A DNA stretch of 64,000 bases from Calditrichales bacterium MX18-03. GTDB taxonomy: Bacteria; Bacillota; Clostridia; Lutisporales; Lutisporaceae. The stretch covers positions 124,001 to 188,000 of the forward strand of contig JAJGRE010000001.1 of the NCBI GenBank assembly GCA_021083345.1. The letters run 5' to 3'. Shown piece after piece: positions 45,439 through 54,389 of the stretch. The position numbers and the translations under genes are program-made. The number at the start of each line of letters is the position of its first letter. The stretch's first letter is position 1. A model generated the notes under the pieces. The model made no database searches. It was not told the origin of the DNA and saw only the letters and a program-made list of their open reading frames with translations.

Positions 45439-46555
45439 ATTGATGCAAGGAAACGAAGCTTGTGTAGAAGGGGCTATTGCAGCCGGGATGAAATTTTACG
45501 CCGGCTACCCCATCACGCCTTCTACCGAAATCGCGGAGATCTCCGCAGAAAAGCTTCCCCTGGTGGGAGGAAAGTTCATCCAAATGGAAGATGAAATTGC
45601 GGGAATGGCTGCCATCATCGGCGCATCCCTGACAGGTCTTAAGAGCATGACAGCTACCAGCGGTCCCGGCTTCTCCCTGAAGCAAGAGAACATCGGTTAT
45701 GCTGCCATTGCTGAGATTCCCTGCGTTATCGTCAATGTACAAAGAGGCGGCCCAAGCACAGGACTGCCCACATCACCGGCTCAGGGCGATGTCATGCAGG
45801 CGCGCTGGGGTACCCACGGCGATCACCCCATCATTGCATTGACACCCTCTTCAGTCCGCGAAACCTTCGATCTGACGGTCAGGGCCTTTAACTTGACCGA
45901 AAAATACAGAGTGCCCGTCATCCTGCTGATGGATGAGGTCATAGGCCACATGCGTGAAAAAGTTGAACTGCCCGATCCTTCGGAGCTTACCATCATAGAC
46001 CGCAAGCGGCCGACCTGCAGCAGCGAAGACTATCTGCCTTTTATGCCAGAGGCGGACCTTGTTCCCCCTATGGCTGATTTCTGCACCGGATACCGCTACC
46101 ATGTCACCGGATTGATTCATGACGAAACCGGTTTCCCCAGCAACAGCTACCAGGTTGCTGACCAGTTGATCAGAAGACTGATGGATAAAATAGAAATGCA
46201 CAAAGAGGATATCATCACTTGGGAAGAGGAAAACACCGAGGATGCGGAAATCCTCTTACTGGCATACGGCTGCACCGCAAGGGCTGCAAAAGCAGCTGTC
46301 AAAGCGCTGCGCAGCAAAGGCGTCAAGGTCGGCTTCTTCCGACCCATCACCATTTGGCCTTTCCCGGAAGAAAGAGTCCGTGAACTGGCTGAAAAAGTCA
46401 AGACCATCGTCGTACCTGAGATGAATCTCGGCCAGCTGGTGCTGGAAGTCGAACGGCTTTGCAACAACGTGACGAAGGTGGAAAGAGTCAACAAAATCAA
46501 TGGTGAGATCATTTATCCCGAAGAGATCATCAGAAAGGTAGAGGAGGTGCTTTAG
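45422..46555 (+). CDS. korA: 2-oxoacid:ferredoxin oxidoreductase, alpha subunit
   Basis: A 377-residue subunit that carries the pyrimidine end of the thiamine site and the transketolase-C-like domain. Signature stretches are GMKFYAGYPITPSTEIAE, TSGPGFSLKQENIGYA and QRGGPSTGLPT. Adjacent gdhA produces 2-oxoglutarate, which favours that substrate, though related enzymes use branched-chain oxoacids. GGGAGGAG precedes the ATG. Confidence 0.93.
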   Translation: MKRKHRLMQGNEACVEGAIAAGMKFYAGYPITPSTEIAEISAEKLPLVGGKFIQMEDEIAGMAAIIGASLTGLKSMTATSGPGFSLKQENIGYAAIAEIPCVIVNVQRGGPSTGLPTSPAQGDVMQARWGTHGDHPIIALTPSSVRETFDLTVRAFNLTEKYRVPVILLMDEVIGHMREKVELPDPSELTIIDRKRPTCSSEDYLPFMPEADLVPPMADFCTGYRYHVTGLIHDETGFPSNSYQVADQLIRRLMDKIEMHKEDIITWEEENTEDAEILLLAYGCTARAAKAAVKALRSKGVKVGFFRPITIWPFPEERVRELAEKVKTIVVPEMNLGQLVLEVERLCNNVTKVERVNKINGEIIYPEEIIRKVEEVL

Positions 46556-46556
46556 C

Positions 46557-47378
46557 ATGCCAAGCGCATTAGTTGAAAAATACTTCAGAGCCGATAAACT
46601 GCCCCAGATCTGGTGCCCGGGCTGCGGTCACGGTATCGTCACCAGAGCCATTGCAGCAGCAATCGAGAAGGCCGGCCTTGACAAAGACAAGGTCTGCGTG
46701 GTTTCCGGCATCGGCTGCTCTTCAAGAGCACCCGGATACCTGGATTTTAATACGCTGCACACCACCCACGGCCGCGCACTGGCGTTTGCTACTGGCGTCA
46801 AGCTTGCCCATCCGGAGCTGAAGGTTATCGTCATAACCGGCGACGGAGACTGCACGGCGATCGGCGGCAACCATTTCATCCATGCCTGCAGAAGGAATAT
46901 AGGCATTACGACGATTCTCTATAATAATAATATATACGGCATGACAGGCGGGCAGTACTCGCCTACCACGCCCAAGTTTGAAAAGGGTACTACAGCACCA
47001 TACGGCAATATAGACAAAGCCTTTGATGTCTGCAACCTTGCTTCATCCGCAGGTGCAACTTATGTCGGCAGGTCAACGGCTTATCATGCGGCGCTCTTAA
47101 CCTCCCTGGTGCAAAACGGTCTGAACAACGACGGCTTCTCACTGATTGAAGCCATCAGCGGCTGCCCCACCTATTATGGAAGAAAGAACAAAAAAGGGGA
47201 TGCTGTCAACATGATGGAGTGGTACAAGAACCATGCCGTCAATATCGCCGCTGCTTCCAAAATGACGCCTGAAGCCCTTGAGGGCAAATTCCTCATCGGT
47301 GAGTTCAAGAATAGTCCCGAACCGGAGTATACCAGCGAATACCAGAAAATTATCGATAGAATGAAGAAGGAGAGATAG
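46557..47378 (+). CDS. korB: 2-oxoacid:ferredoxin oxidoreductase, beta (TPP) subunit
   Basis: A 273-residue thiamine diphosphate-binding subunit. The cysteines for an Fe-S cluster are in WCPGCGHG and GIGCSSR; TPP-Mg site is GDGDCTAIGGNH with NNNIYGMTGGQ. It starts one base after korA stops, and korC follows. Confidence 0.95.
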   Translation: MPSALVEKYFRADKLPQIWCPGCGHGIVTRAIAAAIEKAGLDKDKVCVVSGIGCSSRAPGYLDFNTLHTTHGRALAFATGVKLAHPELKVIVITGDGDCTAIGGNHFIHACRRNIGITTILYNNNIYGMTGGQYSPTTPKFEKGTTAPYGNIDKAFDVCNLASSAGATYVGRSTAYHAALLTSLVQNGLNNDGFSLIEAISGCPTYYGRKNKKGDAVNMMEWYKNHAVNIAAASKMTPEALEGKFLIGEFKNSPEPEYTSEYQKIIDRMKKER

Positions 47379-47381
47379 TTT

Positions 47382-47927
47382 ATGGAAAAGTACGAAGTGC
47401 GGTTGAGCGGTTCAGGGGGACAGGGACTTCTGCTTGCAGGCATCATCCTGGCAGAAAGTGCCATCAATGAAGGCAAAAACGCCATTCAGACGCAATCATA
47501 CGGGCCTGAGGCAAGGGGCGGCGCCAGCAAGTCGGAAGTTATCATCTCCAATGCGGAGATTGACTTTCCGAAAGTCAGGAACTGCGATATCCTTTTGTCG
47601 CTGACTCAGAAATCCTATGACCAGTATCATGAAGGGCTTAAGGATGGCGGCATCCTGATCATAGATAGCTCCGTCAATGTGGGTGAAGACCACGGCATGC
47701 ACCAGGTATACAGCGTACCGATACTGGAAACGGCTGTACTTGTACTGAATAAACCCATGGTAACCAATATCGTTGCCCTGGGTGCAATCGTTGCCATTAC
47801 AAAAGTTGTCTCCCATGATGCCTTGGAGCAGGCGGTACTCTCCAGGGTACCCAAAGGCACCGAGGAATTGAATAAAAAGGCCTTGGCATTGGGCTATGAA
47901 ATAGCGAACAATGCTTCAAGGCAATAA
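47382..47927 (+). CDS. korC: 2-oxoacid:ferredoxin oxidoreductase, gamma subunit
   Basis: A 181-residue gamma subunit with GSGGQGLLLAGIILAE near the start and QSYGPEARGGASKSEVIIS, both diagnostic for the 2-oxoacid oxidoreductase gamma family. It completes the D-A-B-C order seen in Clostridia and archaea. Confidence 0.94.
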   Translation: MEKYEVRLSGSGGQGLLLAGIILAESAINEGKNAIQTQSYGPEARGGASKSEVIISNAEIDFPKVRNCDILLSLTQKSYDQYHEGLKDGGILIIDSSVNVGEDHGMHQVYSVPILETAVLVLNKPMVTNIVALGAIVAITKVVSHDALEQAVLSRVPKGTEELNKKALALGYEIANNASRQ

Positions 47928-47944
47928 TTGGAGATGGATAGAGT

Positions 47945-48820
47945 ATGAGTGAAATTGTAGACTTGATGCGCATAATTCAGACGAATTTCCATAAGTTAAG
48001 TAAAGGCCAGAAGATTATCGCGCAATACATCATGAACAATTATGATAAGGCAGCCTTTATGACGGCGGCCAAGCTGGGTGAAAAGGTAGGCGTCAGTGAA
48101 TCCACCGTGGTGCGCTTTGCCAATGCCATCGGTTATATCGGATACCCGCAGCTGCAGAAGCAGCTTCAGGAGATGGTGAAGACAAAGCTGACAACCGTTC
48201 AGCGTATAGAAATGTCTTCAGACTATTCCAACGAAGACAGCGTACTGAAGAATGTACTGAAGGCAGATATGGAGAACATACGTTCCACCCTGGAGGAACT
48301 GGATCACAAGACCTTTGAAACGGCAGTCAGGAGCATCATCGAGTCCAAGAGCATCTACATCATTGGTCTGAGAAGCTCCACCGCCCTGGCAGAGTTCCTG
48401 GGGTTTTACCTCAACCTGATCCGTGACAATGTTCATGTAGTCACCTATACCATCGGCGACATATTCGAACAGTTGTTCCGTATCGGTCCCAACGATCTGG
48501 TGATCGGTATGGGCTTTCCCAGATATTCTTCAAGAACCATCCGTGCGATGGAATACTCAAAGACACGCGGCGCCCGTACCATTGCGATCACGGACAGCCT
48601 GCTGTCGCCGCTTTGTGCTAATGCCGATTATACGCTGATCGCCAAGTCCAATATGGAATCCTTCGTTGACTCCATTGTAGCACCGCTCAGCGTTTTGAAC
48701 GCTCTCATCATTGCTGTGGGCATCAAGGAAAAATCAAATCTTTCCTCTACCTTCTCACGTTTGGAGGAAATCTGGGATCGGTACAGTATCTTCTCTATCG
48801 ATCAGGAAAACAACCGTTAA
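47945..48820 (+). CDS. RpiR/MurR family transcriptional regulator
   Basis: A 291-residue regulator with an N-terminal helix-turn-helix (AKLGEKVGVSESTVVRFANAIGY) and a C-terminal SIS sugar-isomerase domain (GLRSSTALAEFLG then GMGFPRYSSRTIRAMEYSK, cited in parts). Such proteins sense phosphosugars. It lies between kor and gdhA and may regulate them; no operator was identified. Confidence 0.92.
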   Translation: MSEIVDLMRIIQTNFHKLSKGQKIIAQYIMNNYDKAAFMTAAKLGEKVGVSESTVVRFANAIGYIGYPQLQKQLQEMVKTKLTTVQRIEMSSDYSNEDSVLKNVLKADMENIRSTLEELDHKTFETAVRSIIESKSIYIIGLRSSTALAEFLGFYLNLIRDNVHVVTYTIGDIFEQLFRIGPNDLVIGMGFPRYSSRTIRAMEYSKTRGARTIAITDSLLSPLCANADYTLIAKSNMESFVDSIVAPLSVLNALIIAVGIKEKSNLSSTFSRLEEIWDRYSIFSIDQENNR

Positions 48821-48849
48821 CATTGCGTTATCTTTAGGAGGTAAACAAA

Positions 48850-50103
48850 TTGTCCAACAAAGAAACACTGAACCCGTTTTTGAGTGCTCAAAAGCAGGTA
48901 AAGGAAGCTTGCGACCGGCTGGGCTTGGAGCCTGCGGTATATGAGCTTTTGAAGCAGCCCATGCGGGTACTGGAGGTTGCTATACCGGTCAGAATGGATG
49001 ACGGCAGCATCCGTGTATTCACCGGCTACCGTTCCCAGCACAACGATGCTGTAGGTCCCACAAAAGGCGGCATTCGCTTTCATCCCGACGTCACAAAGGA
49101 TGAGGTTATGGCTTTATCCATCTGGATGACTTTCAAATGTTCCGTCGTAGGAATCCCTTACGGCGGCGGCAAAGGCGGCATTATCGTGGATCCCAAGACC
49201 CTTTCCCAGGGTGAATTGGAAAGGTTGAGCCGCGGCTACATTGACGGCATCTACAAGCTTATCGGAGAAAAGGTTGATGTACCGGCGCCGGACGTCAACA
49301 CCAACGGCCAGATCATGGCCTGGATGGTTGACGAATACAACAAGCTGGTTGGCCACAGCGCCATCGGCGTCCTGACGGGCAAGCCCCTGGATTTCGGCGG
49401 CTCCAACGGCAGAACAGCAGCGACGGGTCTGGGTGTAGCGCTGATCGCCAGAGAAGCGGCAAAAAAGCTCAATATAGACATGAAGCAGGCTAAGGTTTCC
49501 ATTCAAGGCTTTGGCAACGTCGGAAGCTATACGGCCATTAATATACAGAAGATGTTCGGCAAAGTGGTTGCCATTTCCGAATGGAACGGCAGCATCTACA
49601 AGGAAGACGGCATCGATGCCTATTCCCTTCTGGATTATGTGAAAAAGAACAAAACCATTATCGGCTTCCCGGGTTCCAAAGAAATCACCAGGGAAGAATT
49701 CTTCGCACTGAACGTCGACATCCTGATTCCGGCAGCACTGGAAAACGCCATTACGGCAGATATTGCACCCGCAGTCAATGCCAAGCTGGTGGTAGAAGGC
49801 GCCAACGGCCCCATCACACCGGAAGCCGATGCCATTTTGAACGAAAAAGGCATCATGGTGACGCCGGATATCCTCTCCAACGCAGGGGGCGTAACCGTTT
49901 CTTACTTCGAGTGGGTCCAGAACCTGTATGGTTACTACTGGACCGAGAAGGAAGTGGAGGAGAAGGAAGAAAGAGCGATGGTTGAAGCTTTTGAAGCCAT
50001 TTACAAGATCATGGGCGAGTACAAGGTACCCATGAGAGCCGCAGCCTATATGCACTCCATCAAACGCGTGGCAGCAGCAATGAAGCTGCGGGGCTGGTGC
50101 TAA
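48850..50103 (+). CDS. gdhA: Glutamate dehydrogenase
   Basis: A 417-residue Glu/Leu/Phe/Val dehydrogenase interconverting glutamate and 2-oxoglutarate. Motifs: GGIRFHPDVTKDEVMALS (glutamate site), GIPYGGGKGGI (catalytic Lys region), and QGFGNVGSYTA (dinucleotide-binding). TTG start after AGGAGGTAAACAAA. Neighbouring korDABC would oxidise the 2-oxoglutarate. Confidence 0.96.
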   Translation: MSNKETLNPFLSAQKQVKEACDRLGLEPAVYELLKQPMRVLEVAIPVRMDDGSIRVFTGYRSQHNDAVGPTKGGIRFHPDVTKDEVMALSIWMTFKCSVVGIPYGGGKGGIIVDPKTLSQGELERLSRGYIDGIYKLIGEKVDVPAPDVNTNGQIMAWMVDEYNKLVGHSAIGVLTGKPLDFGGSNGRTAATGLGVALIAREAAKKLNIDMKQAKVSIQGFGNVGSYTAINIQKMFGKVVAISEWNGSIYKEDGIDAYSLLDYVKKNKTIIGFPGSKEITREEFFALNVDILIPAALENAITADIAPAVNAKLVVEGANGPITPEADAILNEKGIMVTPDILSNAGGVTVSYFEWVQNLYGYYWTEKEVEEKEERAMVEAFEAIYKIMGEYKVPMRAAAYMHSIKRVAAAMKLRGWC

Positions 50104-50146
50104 GCAAGACTCTTTATCATATATTGTCAATTTTGTGATATAATAA

Positions 50147-50176
50147 AAGACAGCGACAGCTGTCTTCTTATTTTTG
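50147..50176 (+). terminator. Terminator after gdhA
   Basis: Stem AAGACAGC / GCTGTCTT with a 4-base loop, followed by a T-rich run. A TATAAT lies immediately upstream, so it may also act as a leader hairpin for the next gene. Confidence 0.75.
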
Positions 50177-50205
50177 TTAAACTTATTAAATTCTTGGGGG
50201 TAAGA

Positions 50206-50820
50206 ATGGCATATTTATACTTGGTACGGCATGGCGAGACGGAATGGAACAGACTGAGCAAGGTGCAGGGACAGACGGATACGGCATTGAGCGAATTGGG
50301 TATCCGGCAGGCCCATGCACTGGCAGAGCGGCTCAGCGACGTGGATATCGACGTTATATACTCCAGCGGCCTGAAAAGGGCCAAGCTGACGGCAGAGATC
50401 ATCGCAGCCCACAAAAAGCATCAGGTAAACGAGCATGCGGACTGCCGGGAGATCAATTTTGGTCCCTGGGAAGGGCTGACCATCCATGAAATCAAAGCAA
50501 GGTACCAGGAGCACTACAGGGTATACCGTGAAGATCCAAAACGCTTTGCGCTTCCGGGTGCCGAAACCTTTTCCGACGTGGCCCGGCGGACTTATACCGC
50601 TATTTCGGACATCATCCTGCAGCACCGGGGCAAGAATGTCCTACTGGTATCCCATAGTACGGCGCTGAAAGCAGCCATTATGATGATACTGGACATTGAC
50701 CTTCATAACTATACAAAGTTCCGGATAGACAACGCTTCCCTGACGACGCTGTATTTTCACGAGGACGATCCAAGGAAAGCAGTCGTCATGTCCATGAACG
50801 ATACCTGTCATCTGAAATAA
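50206..50820 (+). CDS. Histidine phosphatase family protein
   Basis: A 204-residue phosphoglycerate mutase-like enzyme with LVRHGETEWN (phosphohistidine) and LLVSHSTALKA (second His). Substrate not determinable; candidates include alpha-ribazole phosphate and small sugar phosphates. ATG at 50206 follows GGGGG. Confidence 0.9.
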   Translation: MAYLYLVRHGETEWNRLSKVQGQTDTALSELGIRQAHALAERLSDVDIDVIYSSGLKRAKLTAEIIAAHKKHQVNEHADCREINFGPWEGLTIHEIKARYQEHYRVYREDPKRFALPGAETFSDVARRTYTAISDIILQHRGKNVLLVSHSTALKAAIMMILDIDLHNYTKFRIDNASLTTLYFHEDDPRKAVVMSMNDTCHLK

Positions 50821-50834
50821 AGGAGCGTGACACT

Positions 50835-52067
50835 TTGAAATACGATGTGGTCGTCATCGGCGGCGGTCCAGCCGGCATACTTGCTGCCGGTGCTGCCGGG
50901 AACAGAGGACGCAGTACGCTGCTGCTGGAAAAAAACGAAAAGCTGGGCAAAAAGCTTTTCATCACAGGGAAAGGGCGCTGCAACATCACCAATAGTGCTG
51001 AGTTTGACGAATTCATGAAAAACCTTCCCCAGAATTCAAAATTTTTCTACAGCGCATTCAGGGGCTTCTCCAACCAGGAGCTCATTGCGCTTTTGAACCA
51101 GTTGGGGCTAAGAACCAAGGTAGAGAGGGGAGGCCGGGTATTTCCCGAGTCGGACAAATCCAGCGATGTCATAAAAGCGCTGGAAAAATATCTTGCTGCC
51201 GGCAATGTCTCCGTGCGCCTTCAATCGAAGCTAAAGGACATTTCGGCAGAAGACGGCCGAATTACTGATGTGACCCTTGAAAACGGCGAGGTCATCCAAT
51301 GCAGTTCCGTGATCCTCTGTACCGGCGGCATGTCCTACCCCCAGACGGGCTCAACCGGCGAAGGCTATGGGTTTGCCGGAAAGCTGGGACATACGGTCAG
51401 CCCGCTGCTGCCCTCATTGGTGCCGCTGGTGACAAAAGAAGACCATGTCAAAGCGCTGCAAGGCTTATCGCTGAAAAATGTGGCAGTAAAAGCCGTCGTC
51501 GATGGCAAAACGGTTTATGAGGACTTCGGCGAAATGCTTTTCACGCATTTCGGTCTGACAGGCCCCATCATCCTATCAACCAGCTTTTTTATTGTTGAGC
51601 CAGTGCGCAAAGGCAGGATCGTCAAGGTGCTCATCGATCTGAAACCTGCTTTGAGCGAGGAAGAGCTGGACAAACGGCTGCTGCGGGATTTTGAAAAGAA
51701 TTACAACAAGCAATTTAAGAATGCTTTAGATGAGCTGCTGCCGCAGAAAATGATTCCGGTAGTGGTCTCGCTTTCAGGCATCAATGAAGCCAAAGAGGTG
51801 CACCAGATCACCAAGGCGGAGAGAAAGAACCTGGTGAAGCTCCTGAAGGGCTTTGAATGTACAGTGATCGATACCCGGCCCCTATCGGAGGCAATTGTGA
51901 CCTCGGGCGGCATCAGCCTGAAGGAGATCAACCCAAAGACCATGGAATCCAAGCTGGTTAAGGGTCTGTATTTTGCCGGCGAAATCATGGACCTGGATGC
52001 CTTTACAGGAGGATTTAACCTGCAGATTGCCTTCTCCACCGGTTATGCGGCAGGGATGGACGCATGA
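50835..52067 (+). CDS. NAD(P)/FAD-dependent oxidoreductase, HI0933/BaiN-like
   Basis: A 410-residue flavoprotein with VVVIGGGPAGILAAGAAG (FAD Rossmann motif), GKGRCNITN, and the C-terminal GGISLKEINPKTMESK and GGFNLQIAFSTGYAAG. BaiN is a bile-acid related reductase in C. scindens, but most clostridial members are untested, so no substrate is assigned. TTG start. Confidence 0.9.
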   Translation: MKYDVVVIGGGPAGILAAGAAGNRGRSTLLLEKNEKLGKKLFITGKGRCNITNSAEFDEFMKNLPQNSKFFYSAFRGFSNQELIALLNQLGLRTKVERGGRVFPESDKSSDVIKALEKYLAAGNVSVRLQSKLKDISAEDGRITDVTLENGEVIQCSSVILCTGGMSYPQTGSTGEGYGFAGKLGHTVSPLLPSLVPLVTKEDHVKALQGLSLKNVAVKAVVDGKTVYEDFGEMLFTHFGLTGPIILSTSFFIVEPVRKGRIVKVLIDLKPALSEEELDKRLLRDFEKNYNKQFKNALDELLPQKMIPVVVSLSGINEAKEVHQITKAERKNLVKLLKGFECTVIDTRPLSEAIVTSGGISLKEINPKTMESKLVKGLYFAGEIMDLDAFTGGFNLQIAFSTGYAAGMDA

Positions 52068-52094
52068 CAGACTGAATAAAAATCCGGATTTCTA

Positions 52095-52151
52095 GAAATA
52101 TTTATAGGTAGCAATAAATGAAGGTTTCGCGTTGCCTATTATCAATATTTC
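52095..52151 (+). other. Long imperfect hairpin next to a ribosome binding site
   Basis: Arms pair as GAAATATT / AATATTTC, ATAG / CTAT and GCAA / TTGC with small bulges. The 3' arm ends on the base before GGAGGG of the next gene. Confidence 0.6.
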
Positions 52152-52163
52152 GGAGGGATGCCC

Positions 52164-52643
52164 ATGTCCGGCAGAAGGTCCTTCAATCAAAAGCCATTGG
52201 TGACCTGGTTCAACCAATGGGAGAAAATCATCATCAGGCTTCTTTACCTTATGCTTCCCATTCTTTTTGTCATGCAGGTCGTTCTGCTGAACCAGGAAGT
52301 CAGTGTATTTGTCAGCAGGACTGCCAAGCTGGAAGGAAAAGCGATAGAGGAAAGCCAGCTGCTCATTTCCAGAGGCCAGGTAGAGCTGAGCATCGAAAAC
52401 GAAAGCTCCCTTTCAGGCTGCCTTTTTTATCTGAACGGTGAAGCATTGCCTGAAACAAAGGCAAAAACTCTCAAGCTGACGGTTAAAGCCAACGATATTA
52501 TTGAGGCCAGCGGCATTGGGTCCAATAAGATTTCAAGGATTACAGTGACGGGGGTTTCTGATAACATTTCTGTTCCCGAGTTAGGAAAAAGCATTATTTT
52601 ACATAATAATCTTGTCCTGATCGATAGGGTCAAGATGAAATAG
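52164..52643 (+). CDS. Single-pass membrane protein of unknown function
   Basis: A 159-residue protein I do not recognise. It has one hydrophobic segment (about 22-40, IIIRLLYLMLPILFVMQVVL) and a soluble, beta-rich remainder ending in LHNNLVLIDRVKMK. It sits between a flavoprotein and aroH. Start at 52164 is preferred over 52158 from the GGAGGG spacing. The upstream hairpin may influence its translation. Confidence 0.6.
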   Translation: MSGRRSFNQKPLVTWFNQWEKIIIRLLYLMLPILFVMQVVLLNQEVSVFVSRTAKLEGKAIEESQLLISRGQVELSIENESSLSGCLFYLNGEALPETKAKTLKLTVKANDIIEASGIGSNKISRITVTGVSDNISVPELGKSIILHNNLVLIDRVKMK

Positions 52644-52652
52644 GAGGTAGCC

Positions 52653-53015
52653 ATGATTGCAATCCGAGGTGCAACGACCATCGAAGAAAATGAACAGGAG
52701 GCTGTATTCGACAGCACGATCCTGCTGCTGGATCAGATCATTCGAAGCAACCGATTGGAGAAGGACAGGATCACCAGCATTTTTTTCTCATGTACCCGTG
52801 ACATTACTGCCGCTTATCCGGCAAAGGCAGCCCGAATGATAGGCTTGAACGAAACGGCGCTGATGTGCTTCCAGGAGATGCATGTAGAAGAAAGCCTGAC
52901 AATGTGTATCCGGGTCTGTCTTTTTTATGATGGAGACTTGGACAAGAACCGTCTGAAGCATGTTTACCTGAATAAAGCCTCTTCGCTGAGGCCGGACTGG
53001 AGTATAGGAAGCTAG
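52653..53015 (+). CDS. aroH: Chorismate mutase, AroH class
   Basis: Converts chorismate to prephenate for Phe and Tyr. 120 residues of the monofunctional trimeric class. RGATTIEEN (active-site Arg5), FFSCTRDITAAYPA and EMHVEESLTMCIRV match the family. TAGGAGGTAGCC precedes the ATG. It is 9 bases after the previous gene. Confidence 0.95.
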   Translation: MIAIRGATTIEENEQEAVFDSTILLLDQIIRSNRLEKDRITSIFFSCTRDITAAYPAKAARMIGLNETALMCFQEMHVEESLTMCIRVCLFYDGDLDKNRLKHVYLNKASSLRPDWSIGS

Positions 53016-53048
53016 GAGGACTTGTACAACAAAATTATCTGCAATACC

Positions 53049-53077
53049 TGTTCATCTATATCTTATTTTGGTAAAAT
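53049..53077 (+). promoter_or_regulatory. Possible promoter before cmk
   Basis: TGTTCA, 17 bases, TAAAAT with a TGG extension. The -35 is poor. Confidence 0.4.
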
Positions 53078-53136
53078 GTAATTGCGTTTCCTTATAAAGA
53101 GGTTCGTATGAATCTGGATTCAGGGGGTTGCCCTTC

Positions 53137-53802
53137 ATGAACAACAAAGTCATTGCCATTGACGGACCTGCCGGTGCAGGCAAAAGTACCATCGCCAGGA
53201 AGCTGGCCAAGCTTCTGAATTATACGTATATCGATTCCGGTGCCATGTACCGGGCACTGACCTTAAAGGTATTGCTGCAGGACGCAGATGTGCAGGATCA
53301 GGATGCGGTTGTCAGAATAGCTGCTGAGACGGATATTGATTTCCATCACAACAGCATTTTTTTGGATGGCCGGAATGTCGATCAGGAAATCCGTGAAGAA
53401 GGAATCAACCGGAATGTTTCCTGCATCGCCGCGGTACCTGAAGTCAGAAGGATCATGGTGGAGCTGCAGCGAAAGGCTTCAAAGGGAAAAAACGTCGTCA
53501 TGGACGGCCGTGATGTGGGCACCGTCATTTTTCCCAACGCCAGCTTCAAGTTTTTTATCACTGCTTCAGTTGAGGAACGTGCCCTGCGGCGATATGCCGA
53601 GACCCTTGAGAAGAACAGTCAGGCCGATTTGGAGGACATCAAGCTGCAAATTGAGCAAAGGGATAATGTGGACTCCACACGGGTGGATTCCCCATTAAGA
53701 ATGGCAGAGGACGCCACTTGCATCGATACCACCGGAAAGACGGTGGAGCAAGTCCTGGAAGAAGTCATAAAAAGTATGAATTTGATGGGGGGAGAGTATT
53801 AA
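53137..53802 (+). CDS. cmk: Cytidylate kinase
   Basis: Phosphorylates CMP and dCMP. 221 residues with the P-loop AIDGPAGAGKSTIARKLA (8-25), the NMP-contact region DSGAMYRALTLK and GRDVGTVIFPNA. ATG at 53137; the upstream TTG gives only three extra residues. Its stop shares a base with plsC. Confidence 0.96.
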   Translation: MNNKVIAIDGPAGAGKSTIARKLAKLLNYTYIDSGAMYRALTLKVLLQDADVQDQDAVVRIAAETDIDFHHNSIFLDGRNVDQEIREEGINRNVSCIAAVPEVRRIMVELQRKASKGKNVVMDGRDVGTVIFPNASFKFFITASVEERALRRYAETLEKNSQADLEDIKLQIEQRDNVDSTRVDSPLRMAEDATCIDTTGKTVEQVLEEVIKSMNLMGGEY

Positions 53803-54389
53803 TGCTGTATCAATTTGCAAAACTACTGTTAAAACCGTACTTTTCCCTTTTTTACCGGATTAAAGTCGAGGGAATGGAAAACATACCGGAAAGCGGTGCT
53901 TATATCGTGTGTGCCAACCATTACAGCGCGGTGGATCCTTTCATGATCGGCGTCATGCTGCCTCACCGCATTGCCTTCATGGCTAAAGCAGAGCTGTTCA
54001 AAAACAGGATTCTCCGCTTCTTATTGACGAATGTCGGCGCGTTTCCCATAAAAAGGGGTGAGGCGGATATACGCAGTATCAAGACGTCATTGAAAATTCT
54101 GAGTGAAGGCAAAGTCCTGAGCCTTTTTCCCGAGGGGACTCGCAACCGGTCCGACGAGGTTCGTGCAGAACCCGGTATTGCCATGCTTTCAATCAAAGCA
54201 AAGGTGCCTGTACTGCCGGTAGCTGTCATCAGCGATTATAGATTTTTACATCAGTCTGTCATAAAAATAGGAAAACCTATCAATCTGACTCCTTATTATG
54301 AGCAAAGACTGCATAATGAAGACTATACCCGGGTCAGCGTTGATATCATGAAAAATATCTGGGAACTGAAAAGGAATGAAAAGCAGTGA
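53802..54389 (+). CDS. plsC: 1-acyl-sn-glycerol-3-phosphate acyltransferase
   Basis: Makes phosphatidic acid. 195 residues with the acyltransferase motifs NHYSAVDPF (H-x4-D) and FPEGTRNR, plus an intervening GAFPIKRGEADI. The N-terminus is hydrophobic. GGGGGGAGAG precedes the ATG. cmk-plsC-ispH-rpsA is a standard clostridial order. Confidence 0.95.
   Translation: MLYQFAKLLLKPYFSLFYRIKVEGMENIPESGAYIVCANHYSAVDPFMIGVMLPHRIAFMAKAELFKNRILRFLLTNVGAFPIKRGEADIRSIKTSLKILSEGKVLSLFPEGTRNRSDEVRAEPGIAMLSIKAKVPVLPVAVISDYRFLHQSVIKIGKPINLTPYYEQRLHNEDYTRVSVDIMKNIWELKRNEKQ

Noticed and set aside
50136-50144. Extended -10 TGATATAAT after gdhA as a promoter of the phosphatase gene
   Set aside because: It is followed at once by the gdhA terminator and no -35 is visible; not listed as a promoter.
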